Below, piece by piece: positions 56,197 to 64,000 of a stretch of 64,000 bases of DNA. Both the position numbers and the translations under genes were made by a program. This DNA is from Tepidicella xavieri (GTDB lineage Bacteria > Pseudomonadota > Gammaproteobacteria > Burkholderiales > Burkholderiaceae_C). The notes under the pieces were generated by a model. It was not told the DNA's origin, did no database searches, and worked only from the letters and a program-made list of their open reading frames with translations. Positions within the stretch are counted from its first letter, which is position 1. Each line of letters opens with the position of its first letter. The stretch is from positions 1 to 64,000 of the forward strand of contig NZ_SNYL01000007.1 in the NCBI RefSeq assembly GCF_004363315.1. The letters run 5' to 3'.

Positions 56197-56811
56197 ATGA
56201 AATCCATCGCCACGCTCATCGGTGCTGCCGCACTCGCCACGCTGTCCTTGTCTGTGCATGCGCAGTCTGCCCAACCCGATCTGAGGCGCGGCGCCCAACT
56301 GTATGGCCAGGTGTGCGTGGCCTGTCACGCCGCAGACGGCAACTCCTCCATCGCCGCCAACCCCAAGCTGGCCCAGCAGCACCCCGAATACCTGATCAAG
56401 CAGTTGCAGGACTACAAGTCCGGCAAGCGCCAGAACGCCATCATGGCCGGCTTTGCCGCCCCGCTGTCCGACGCCGACAAGCGCGACATTGCCTTCTGGC
56501 TGGCCTCCCAGCCCGCCACGCCGGGCTTTGCCCGCGACAAGGACAAGGTGGCGCTGGGCGAGCGCATTTATCGCGGCGGCATTGCCGATCGCCGCATCGC
56601 GGCTTGCGCCGGCTGCCACTCGCCCAACGGCGCGGGCATTCCGGCCCAGTATCCGCGCCTGGCGGGTCAGCACGCCGAGTACACCGTGGACCAGATGAAG
56701 CAATTCCGCTCTGGCGCCCGCGGCAACAGCCCGGTGATGACGCAGATCGCCCAGTACATGACGGATCGGGAAATCGAGGCCGTGGCCGACTTCATTGCCG
56801 GCCTGCGCTGA
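56197..56811 (+). CDS. diheme cytochrome c4
   Basis: 204 aa with signal peptide (about 1-22, ending VHAQ). Two haem sites CVACH and CAGCH, each in a cytochrome c domain of about 90 residues with later Met ligands (NAIMAGF, NSPVMTQIA). Periplasmic electron carrier to terminal oxidases. It is followed by a terminator and then by the two genes of System II haem attachment, which would mature it. Confidence 0.95.
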   Translation: MKSIATLIGAAALATLSLSVHAQSAQPDLRRGAQLYGQVCVACHAADGNSSIAANPKLAQQHPEYLIKQLQDYKSGKRQNAIMAGFAAPLSDADKRDIAFWLASQPATPGFARDKDKVALGERIYRGGIADRRIAACAGCHSPNGAGIPAQYPRLAGQHAEYTVDQMKQFRSGARGNSPVMTQIAQYMTDREIEAVADFIAGLR

Positions 56812-56827
56812 GCCGCTGACCGACCAG

Positions 56828-56856
56828 GCCCCTCCGTGTCGAGGGGCTTTGTCTTT
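56828..56856 (+). terminator. terminator of cytochrome c4
   Basis: Stem GCCCCTC / GAGGGGC with a 6-base loop followed by TTTGTCTTTG, 17 bp after the stop. The T run is interrupted but adequate. Confidence 0.7.
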
Positions 56857-56980
56857 GTATATCAGCGCCCAGTGATGTTTATGTAAAAATCTGTGGCTTC
56901 GAGGAACCTTGAGCCTGGAGTCACTTCCAATGTCGGCGCAGGTCCATGTGGCCTGCCTTTTTCACAAGTGCGTTTCCCCC

Positions 56981-59128
56981 ATGAGCGTTTCCACCGGCGG
57001 CTTTGAACTTCAGCGCGGCACCCAGACCCTGCGCGCAGCGGTGGAGTTGCTCTCCTCGATGCGCTTTGCCATCGCGCTGCTGACGGTGATCTGCATCGCC
57101 TCGGTGGTGGGCACGGTGCTCCTGCAAAACGAGCCGATCAACAACTACATCAACCAGTTCGGCCCCTTCTGGTACGAGGTGTTCGCCGCCTTGGACCTGT
57201 ACTCCGTCTACAGCGCTTGGTGGTTTTTGCTGATCCTGGCCTTCTTGGTCGTCAGCACCACGCTGTGCATTCTGCGCAGCACCCCCAAAATCCTGCACGA
57301 CCTCAAGCTGTTCAAGGAAAACATCCGCGAGCAAAGCCTCAAGGCGTTTCCCCACAAGGCCCAGGCCGAACTCGCCGAGGCGCCGGAGGCCGCCGCGCAG
57401 CGCATCGGCCGCACGCTCGTGGCCTCGGGCTGGAAGGTGCGGCTGCAGCGGCGCGAGACGCCCCAAGGCGCGGGCTGGATGGTCGCTGCCAAGGCGGGGG
57501 CGGCGAACAAGCTGGGCTACATCGCGGCGCACAGCGCCATCGTCATGATCTGCATCGGCGGTCTGCTCGATGGCGACATGATGGTGCGCGCCCAGATGTG
57601 GTTCAACGGCAAGACGGCGTTCACCGGCGGGGGGCTGATTGCCGATGTGCCCGAGCAGCACCGCTTGAGCGATCGCAATCCCACCTTCCGTGGCAATCTG
57701 CTCGTGACCGAAGGCACGCGGGCCGGCACGGCCATCCTGCCGCAGCCGCAGGGCGTGATTTTGCAAGAGCTGCCCTTCGATATCGAGCTCAAGCGCTTCA
57801 TCGTGGAGTATTACGACAACGGCATGCCGCGGCTGTTTGCCAGCGACATCGTGATCCACGACCGCTACACCGGCGAGGCCAAGGAAGCCCGGGTGGAGGT
57901 CAATCACCCGGCCAGCCATCGTGGCATCCAGATTTACCAGTCCAGTTTCGACGACGGCGGCTCGCTGGTGCGCTTGAAAGCCGTGCCCATGGGCTCGGCG
58001 GTGCATCCGTTCACCGTCGAAGGCCGCATTGGCGAGACCACGGCGCTGACCAACGGCGAGGAGCGCCTGCAACTCGAATTCACCGGGCTGCGGGTGATCA
58101 ACGTGGAGAACTTCGTCAACCGCAACGACAGTGGCGCGGATGTGCGCCGCGTCGATCTGCGGCAGGCCATTGAAAGCCGACTCGGGTCCGCCCATAAGAC
58201 CGTGACCGAGCGCGAATTGCGCAACGTCGGCCCCAGCGTCACCTACAAGCTGCGTGACGCGGCCGGCCAGGCGCGCGAGTACCACAACTACATGCTGCCC
58301 ATCGACCTGGACGGCTCGCGCGTGTACGTGCTGGGCGTGCGCGACACGCCGACCGAAGAATTCCGCTATCTGCGCGTGCCGGTGGATGAGAACGATGCCA
58401 TCGATGGATTCATCCGTCTGCGTGCCGCGCTGGCCGATCCGGCGATGCGCCGCGAGGCGGTGCGCCGCTACGTCCAACTGGCCGCGGGCGGGCAGCGTGA
58501 GGATTTGCAGCAAGCCTTGACCGTCTCCACCCAGCGCGCGATCGACTTGTTCGCCGGGCAGGACCCGGACATCGATACCCTGCCGCGCCGCAACATGCCG
58601 GTGTTGGGCGGCTTGCAGGCGGTCTCGGCGTTCATGGAGGTGAACGTGCCCGAAGCCGAGCGCGAGCGTGCCGGTGAAGTGCTGTTGCGCATTCTCAATG
58701 GGGCCCTGTTCGAGCTGTATCAGCTCAGCCGCGAAGACGCCGGGCTGCCTCCGGCAGAGCGAGGCGAAGCCACCGCGGCCTTCATGACGCAGGCCGTGCT
58801 GAGCTTGAGCGATGCCTTTTTCTATCCCGCGCCACTGACTTTCCAACTCACCGATTTCGAGCACGTGCAGGCCAGTGTGTTCCAGGTGGCCCGTGCCCCA
58901 GGCAAGACCATCGTCTATCTGGGCTGCCTGCTGTTGATCATTGGCGTGTTTGCGATGCTTTACGTGCGCGAGCGCCGTCTGTGGGTATGGCTGTCGCCGC
59001 GTGAAGCGGGGCAGGGCTTGCAGGCCACCATGGCTTTGTCGTCCAATCGCAAGTTGCTGGACAACGATCGGGAATTCGATCGTCTCAAGGAGCGCTTGCT
59101 GCATCCATCTGCTGAGGTGAACCGATGA
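56981..59128 (+). CDS. resB: cytochrome c biogenesis protein ResB (Ccs1)
   Basis: 715 aa from the ATG at 56981 (SVSTGGFELQRGTQTLRAAVELLSSMRFAIALL), the family-like start, although an ATG at 56930 with GGAG upstream is possible. Three helices near the N-terminus (about 30-50, 68-90, 155-175), a large periplasmic domain, and a last helix at about 635-660. Together with CcsB it exports haem and attaches it to apocytochromes (System II). Overlaps ccsB by ATGA. Confidence 0.93.
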   Translation: MSVSTGGFELQRGTQTLRAAVELLSSMRFAIALLTVICIASVVGTVLLQNEPINNYINQFGPFWYEVFAALDLYSVYSAWWFLLILAFLVVSTTLCILRSTPKILHDLKLFKENIREQSLKAFPHKAQAELAEAPEAAAQRIGRTLVASGWKVRLQRRETPQGAGWMVAAKAGAANKLGYIAAHSAIVMICIGGLLDGDMMVRAQMWFNGKTAFTGGGLIADVPEQHRLSDRNPTFRGNLLVTEGTRAGTAILPQPQGVILQELPFDIELKRFIVEYYDNGMPRLFASDIVIHDRYTGEAKEARVEVNHPASHRGIQIYQSSFDDGGSLVRLKAVPMGSAVHPFTVEGRIGETTALTNGEERLQLEFTGLRVINVENFVNRNDSGADVRRVDLRQAIESRLGSAHKTVTERELRNVGPSVTYKLRDAAGQAREYHNYMLPIDLDGSRVYVLGVRDTPTEEFRYLRVPVDENDAIDGFIRLRAALADPAMRREAVRRYVQLAAGGQREDLQQALTVSTQRAIDLFAGQDPDIDTLPRRNMPVLGGLQAVSAFMEVNVPEAERERAGEVLLRILNGALFELYQLSREDAGLPPAERGEATAAFMTQAVLSLSDAFFYPAPLTFQLTDFEHVQASVFQVARAPGKTIVYLGCLLLIIGVFAMLYVRERRLWVWLSPREAGQGLQATMALSSNRKLLDNDREFDRLKERLLHPSAEVNR

Positions 59129-60486
59129 ACGCTGGCACACACACCGTCGATCTCAAAAAGAGCGACGCCGCCGAGGCGCTGCGCCCCGGCTATTTCGCGC
59201 GCCGCAACGCCTGGGACTGGGTGTTCGCGCTGCTGGTGGTGGCCGGAGGCGCTTACGCCTACTATCTGTTCGCCGAGTTCATGGATGTGTACGAAAAAAG
59301 CATCCTCATCGGCACCGTCCCTAGCCTGATCGCGCTGGCCTGGTTCTGGCGCCCGTTGCGCCAGCTCACGGTGGTGGTGGCGGTGTTGTCGCTGACGGCC
59401 ATCTGGCTGTACCAAGTCGATGGGGTGGGGGTGCCGGAGCGGGCCGATGAAGCTTTCCTGCTCAAGTATTTCATCTCCAGCCAGTCGGCCATCCTCTGGA
59501 TGAGCGTGATCTTCTTCATGAGCACGGCGTTCTACTGGTTCGGCATCTTCTCCCGCCGCAACGCGGATGCGTTCGAATCGATCGGCTCCAAGCTGACCTG
59601 GGTCGCCATCACGCTGGGGCTGGTGGGCTCTTTCGTGCGCTGGTACGAAAGCTATCTGCTCGGCCCCAACATGGGCTACATCCCGGTGAGCAACCTGTAC
59701 GAGGTGTTCGTGCTGTTTGCTTGGTTGACTGCGGCCTATTACCTCTATTACGAAGACCGCTACCAGACCCGGCGCATGGGCGCTTTCGCCATGCTGATCG
59801 TCAGCGCGGCGGTGGGCTTCCTGCTGTGGTACACCCTGGTGCGTGAGGCGCATCAGATTCAGCCGTTGGTGCCGGCCCTGCAAAGCTGGTGGATGAAGCT
59901 GCATGTGCCGACCAACTTCGTGGGCTATGGCACCTTCGCCATCGCCGCCATGCTGGCTTTTGCCTATCTCATCAAGCAAAGCGCCGCGGAAACCCGCTGG
60001 TGGAAGCTGGCGCCGCTGTGGCTGCTGGGGGTGATTCTGTGCTTCGAGCCGTTGATCTTCCGCCGCGGGGTGGCCGATGCCGGCATCTCTTACTGGTTCA
60101 TGTACTTCGGCATTTCCGCCTTCATCGTGGGAGGCATCATGATGGCGCGCCGCCGCATCGCCGAGCGCCTGCCCTCGCTGGAGGTGATGGACGACGTGAT
60201 GTACAAGGCCATTGCGGTAGGCTTTGCCTTCTTCACCATCGCCACGGTGCTGGGTGCCTTGTGGGCCGCCGAGGCCTGGGGCGGCTACTGGAGCTGGGAC
60301 CCGAAGGAAACTTGGGCCCTGATCGTCTGGCTGAACTACGCCGCCTGGTTGCACATGCGCCTCATGAAAGGGCTGCGTGGCACGGTGGCGGCCTGGTGGG
60401 CGCTGGTGGGGCTGGTGATCACCACGTTTGCCTTCCTGGGGGTAAACATTTTCCTCAGCGGCTTGCACAGCTACGGCGAACTCTGA
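59125..60486 (+). CDS. ccsB: cytochrome c biogenesis protein CcsB (ResC)
   Basis: 453 aa with about eight membrane helices. The haem-handling WWD-type segment WGGYWSWDPKETWAL is near 391-405, and conserved His residues lie on either side (HVPTNFVGYG, AAWLHMR). Membrane haem channel and synthetase partner of ResB. Followed by a terminator, so resB-ccsB is a two-gene operon beside the cytochrome c4 gene. Confidence 0.96.
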   Translation: MNAGTHTVDLKKSDAAEALRPGYFARRNAWDWVFALLVVAGGAYAYYLFAEFMDVYEKSILIGTVPSLIALAWFWRPLRQLTVVVAVLSLTAIWLYQVDGVGVPERADEAFLLKYFISSQSAILWMSVIFFMSTAFYWFGIFSRRNADAFESIGSKLTWVAITLGLVGSFVRWYESYLLGPNMGYIPVSNLYEVFVLFAWLTAAYYLYYEDRYQTRRMGAFAMLIVSAAVGFLLWYTLVREAHQIQPLVPALQSWWMKLHVPTNFVGYGTFAIAAMLAFAYLIKQSAAETRWWKLAPLWLLGVILCFEPLIFRRGVADAGISYWFMYFGISAFIVGGIMMARRRIAERLPSLEVMDDVMYKAIAVGFAFFTIATVLGALWAAEAWGGYWSWDPKETWALIVWLNYAAWLHMRLMKGLRGTVAAWWALVGLVITTFAFLGVNIFLSGLHSYGEL

Positions 60487-60508
60487 GCGCCGCCTGAAAC
60501 CCCCTTGC

Positions 60509-60542
60509 ACCCGGCGTCGCCTGCGTTGCGCGCCGGGTTTTT
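60509..60542 (+). terminator. terminator of resB-ccsB
   Basis: Stem ACCCGGCG / CGCCGGGT with a 14-base loop that can fold further, then TTTTTGCTTTT. 23 bp after the ccsB stop. Confidence 0.75.
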
Positions 60543-60593
60543 GCTTTTCTGGGACACTCTTGGCTGTGCATGGGTACAGAAAGGCAGGCCACG

Positions 60594-61603
<1,010 letters not shown>

Positions 61604-61604
<1 letters not shown>

Positions 61605-62212
61605 TGAAGTACGGGCGGCATCCGCACAGGCTGTGGGCTTGGGGGTGGTGGGGGCTGTGCGCGGCACCGGCGGCGTGGCTCTGGACGGCTGGCTTCACCG
61701 ATCAGCTGGGGGCCAATCCGGCGGAGGCGCTCATCCGTGGGCTGGGCGAATGGACGTTGCGCCTGCTGTGCCTGACGTTGGCCGTCACCCCTGTGCGGCA
61801 ACTGACGGGCTGGGCAGGGTTGGCGCGCTATCGCCGGGGGCTGGGCTTGTGGACTTGGGCCTATGCCATCCAGCACTTTGGGGCTTATGTCTGGCTGGAC
61901 ATGGAAGCATCTTGGGCGCTGGTCATGGTGGATGTCGCGCAGCGGCCGTTCATACTGGTGGGGACGCTGGCGCTGGTGTTGCTGTCGGTGCTGGCGGCCA
62001 CCTCTTGGGCTGGGGCCGTGCGCCGTCTGGGGGCGGTGCGTTGGCGCCGTTTGCATCTGTCGGTGCATGGGGTGGCCATCTTGGCCCTGCTGCATTTTTA
62101 TTGGATGCGAGCGGGCAAGAACGATTTTGCCGATGTGTGGCTGTACGCCGTGGTGCTTGTGGTGCTGTGGGGCTGGCGCGTGGGCCGTGCCTGGCGCCGG
62201 GCAGGGGCTTGA
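61604..62212 (+). CDS. msrQ: haem-binding membrane subunit MsrQ
   Basis: 202 aa, about six helices. Haem-ligand histidines are in YAIQHFGAYVW, RLHLSVHGVAI and ALLHFYWMRAGKND, matching the ferric-reductase-like family. Passes electrons from the respiratory quinone pool to MsrP. Overlaps msrP by one base, so the pair is translationally coupled. Confidence 0.94.
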
Positions 62213-62240
62213 CGTGGCGCCGCCGAAGGGGCAAGAGCAG

Positions 62241-63557
62241 TCAGGTGCGGGGCCGCAGGGCTGGCGCCAAGCCATGCTCCAGACGCAACTGGTCGTCCAC
62301 GGTTTCGCGCTCGCGAATCACCTGCGTCTGGTTGCCGGCCACCAGCACTTCCGCTGCGCGGCCTCGGGTGTTGTAGTTGCTGGCCATGCTCATGCAGTAG
62401 GCACCGGTCGAGCACACCGCCAGCAGGTCGCCGCTGGCCACCGCCAGGCGACGATCGCGGCCGAGCCAGTCGCCGCTTTCGCACACCGGGCCGACCACGT
62501 CGTACACATGGCTGGGCCGATCCAGCAACTCGACCGGCACGATGGCGTGATAGGCCTCGTACATCGCGGGCCGTGGCAGATCGTTCATCGCCGCATCGAC
62601 GATGAGGAAGTGCTTGTGCGCTCCATGCTTGACGTAGAGCGATTCGGTCACGCAGATGCCGGCATTGCCCACCAGGGAGCGGCCCGGCTCGATCAATAGG
62701 GCCTTGTCACCAAAGCCGCGCTGGTCCAGCCGCTGCAACAAACGGGCCCACAGGGCGTCGGCTGCCGGGGGGGTCTCGCCCTGGTAATCGATGCCCAGAC
62801 CGCCCCCGAAGTCGATGTGCCGCAGAGCGATGCCGTCAGCCTCGACCGCGGCCACCAGGTCCAGCACCCGGTCCATCGCGTCGAGGTAGGGCGCCTCCTC
62901 GGTGATCTGCGAGCCGATGTGGCAGTCGATGCCCACCACCTCCAGCCCCGGCAGCGAGGCGGCGTGGCGGTAGGCATCGAGGGCCTGATCGTGGGCGATG
63001 CCGAATTTGTTGTCTTTCAGCCCGGTGGAGATGTAGGGGTGGGTGCGGGCATCCACGTCCGGGTTGACGCGCAAGCTCACGGGCGCGCGGCGGCCTAGCA
63101 GACTCGTCACTTCGTTGAGCACATCCAGTTCGGGCAGGCTTTCCACGTTGAAGCAGCCGATGCCCAACTCAAGCGCCAGCCGCATATCCGCACGGCTCTT
63201 GCCAACGCCAGAGAAAATGATGCGGCGCGGATCGGCGCCCGCGCGCACGGCCCGTATCAACTCCCCGCCAGAGACGATATCCAACCCACAGCCTGCCTGC
63301 ACAAACGTTTGCAGCACCGCCAGGGAGGAATTGGCCTTGACGGCGTAGCAGATCAGCGCCTCGCGGCCGGCCAGCCCGCGCCGGTAGGCATCGAGCGCCG
63401 AGAGCATGGCGCCTTGGGAATAGATGAACAACGGTGTGCCGTGGGCGCGTGCCAGGGCCGAGACGCTGACGTCCTCCACCCAGAGCTGCGCGTCGCGATA
63501 ATGAAAAAAAGGCTGCCCGGGCAGGCGCGGTGCAGAGGCTTCGGTGGGCGTGGTCAT
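62241..63557 (-). CDS. lysA: diaminopimelate decarboxylase
   Basis: Last step of lysine synthesis, PLP enzyme of 438 aa. PLP-lysine in CYAVKANSS (about 70-78), the HIGSQ segment ([15 protein letters not shown]), GGGLGIDY, and the active-site Cys in [12 protein letters not shown]. Its start is 18 bp after the lptM stop on the same strand. The order lysA-lptM-cyaY, with cyaY divergent, is widely conserved in proteobacteria. Confidence 0.97.
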   Translation of the reverse strand: MTTPTEASAPRLPGQPFFHYRDAQLWVEDVSVSALARAHGTPLFIYSQGAMLSALDAYRRGLAGREALICYAVKANSSLAVLQTFVQAGCGLDIVSGGELIRAVRAGADPRRIIFSGVGKSRADMRLALELGIGCFNVESLPELDVLNEVTSLLGRRAPVSLRVNPDVDARTHPYISTGLKDNKFGIAHDQALDAYRHAASLPGLEVVGIDCHIGSQITEEAPYLDAMDRVLDLVAAVEADGIALRHIDFGGGLGIDYQGETPPAADALWARLLQRLDQRGFGDKALLIEPGRSLVGNAGICVTESLYVKHGAHKHFLIVDAAMNDLPRPAMYEAYHAIVPVELLDRPSHVYDVVGPVCESGDWLGRDRRLAVASGDLLAVCSTGAYCMSMASNYNTRGRAAEVLVAGNQTQVIRERETVDDQLRLEHGLAPALRPRT

Positions 63558-63575
63558 GCAGGAGGGGCGGCGTGC

Positions 63576-63767
63576 TCAGCGCCGAGAGGTATCGGGTGGC
63601 GTGGAGGGCTGCTCTGGCGATGGCAGGTACAGCGGCCCTTTTTGGCCGCAGGCCGTCAGCGCCAGCCCTGCGCACAAGGCGGCCGTGCCCACGACGAAAG
63701 CGCGGGCAAGCCGATGGACGGAGGCGCGGCGCCGGCGCGTGCCTACAATCTTGAACCCATGGAACAT
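63576..63767 (-). CDS. lptM: LPS translocon maturation chaperone LptM (YifL-like)
   Basis: 63-aa lipoprotein, easily missed. Basic N-terminus, hydrophobic stretch, lipobox LTAC with Cys40 followed by the hallmark GQKGPLYLP. In E. coli LptM helps assemble the LptDE outer-membrane LPS gate by stabilising its native disulfides. The ATG at 63767 is 12 bp from the divergent cyaY start; an ATG further in is lacking, so this start is the best one. Confidence 0.9.
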   Translation of the reverse strand: MFHGFKIVGTRRRRASVHRLARAFVVGTAALCAGLALTACGQKGPLYLPSPEQPSTPPDTSRR

Positions 63768-63779
63768 GCTGGAATTGTA

Positions 63780-64000
63780 ATGACCGATCAGGAATACATG
63801 GACCGGGCCGAAGCACTGCTCAAAGCGGTGGAGCAGGCCTGCGACCGCATCAACGAAACGACCGACGCCGACATCGACAACCAGCGCGTCGGCGGCATGG
63901 TCACGCTCGTGTTTCGCAACGGCAGCCAGATCGTGATCAATCTGCAAAAGCCTTTGCACGAGGTCTGGATGGCCTCCCGCAGCGGCGGTTATCACTACCG
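63780..64000 (+). CDS. cyaY: iron donor/frataxin-like protein CyaY (3' end outside window)
   Basis: First 73 codons of the bacterial frataxin, cut off by the right edge of the window. [23 protein letters not shown] is the acidic first helix; then the beta-sheet residues [37 protein letters not shown]. Binds iron and modulates IscS-based Fe/S cluster assembly. GGA lies about 9 bases before the ATG. Divergent from lptM-lysA. Confidence 0.93.
   Translation, partial: MTDQEYMDRAEALLKAVEQACDRINETTDADIDNQRVGGMVTLVFRNGSQIVINLQKPLHEVWMASRSGGYHY

Overview
The window is a gene-dense, GC-rich chromosomal segment of a betaproteobacterium, most likely Burkholderiales and Comamonadaceae-like. The evidence is an S-adenosylhomocysteine riboswitch before ahcY, System II (ResB/CcsB) cytochrome c maturation, a CIRCE-controlled groESL operon, the neighbourhood erpA / anmK / M23 peptidase / tyrS, and the lysA / lptM / cyaY order. 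The genus cannot be fixed from the sequence. About 65 protein genes, one tRNA and many regulatory sites can be supported. There is no rRNA, CRISPR array, prophage or insertion sequence, and no gene-free stretch over 300 bases. The longest gap, about 290 bases before ahcY, holds a divergent promoter pair and the riboswitch.

Layout. 1-7 kb: lipoprotein, groEL-groES with terminator, promoter and CIRCE, Tat-exported PhoX phosphatase with a possible PhoB box, small membrane protein, patatin-like hydrolase. 7-12 kb: tRNA-Pro(CGG) behind ispB, then divergently the riboswitch-led ahcY-tlyA-metF operon (SAH removal and methyl-THF supply). 12-20.9 kb: rlmJ, rplM-rpsI, erpA, anmK with an M23 endopeptidase, and tyrS-CDF transporter-dtd-Fe/S protein. 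20.9-27.3 kb: phoH-phosphoesterase-ybeY, ruvAB, histidine phosphatase, cheV, lipoprotein. 27.3-32.5 kb: a tightly overlapping minus-strand run with ttcA, two FolB/FolX-type aldolases, a pteridine-reductase-like SDR and an unrecognised two-helix membrane protein; then midA and trxC. 32.5-42.1 kb: cca, a CsoR-family regulator, an NDUFA9-like protein, lytic transglycosylase, 5-formyl-THF cyclo-ligase, an EamA permease and the large fused mutase icmF with a 24-bp palindromic operator in its promoter. 42.2-50 kb: a second CsoR-like regulator with a persulfide dioxygenase-rhodanese fusion, coaX, amidohydrolase, molybdopterin oxidoreductase, lipoprotein aminopeptidase, acyl-CoA-binding protein. 49.4-54.5 kb: rfbB and rfbD with a FitAB-type toxin-antitoxin pair wedged between them, metK, and an LpxL-type acyltransferase. 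54.5-64 kb: alpha/beta hydrolase, engB, cytochrome c4, resB-ccsB, msrPQ, lysA-lptM, and the start of cyaY.

How the genes work together. One-carbon and SAM chemistry recurs: ahcY, metF, metK, cyclo-ligase, FolB/FolX and several methyltransferases. Cell-envelope work is shared by anmK, the M23 peptidase, the lytic transglycosylase, the acyltransferase, lptM and dTDP-rhamnose genes. Periplasmic redox and haem biology is covered by cytochrome c4, ResB/CcsB, MsrPQ and CyaY.

Most unusual: the FitB-like PIN toxin has His where the first catalytic Asp should be; two CsoR-family regulators share an atypical Cys-x23-Cys pair; the aldolase/SDR cluster looks like a tetrahydromonapterin pathway; and three divergent gene pairs have start codons only 7-12 bp apart.
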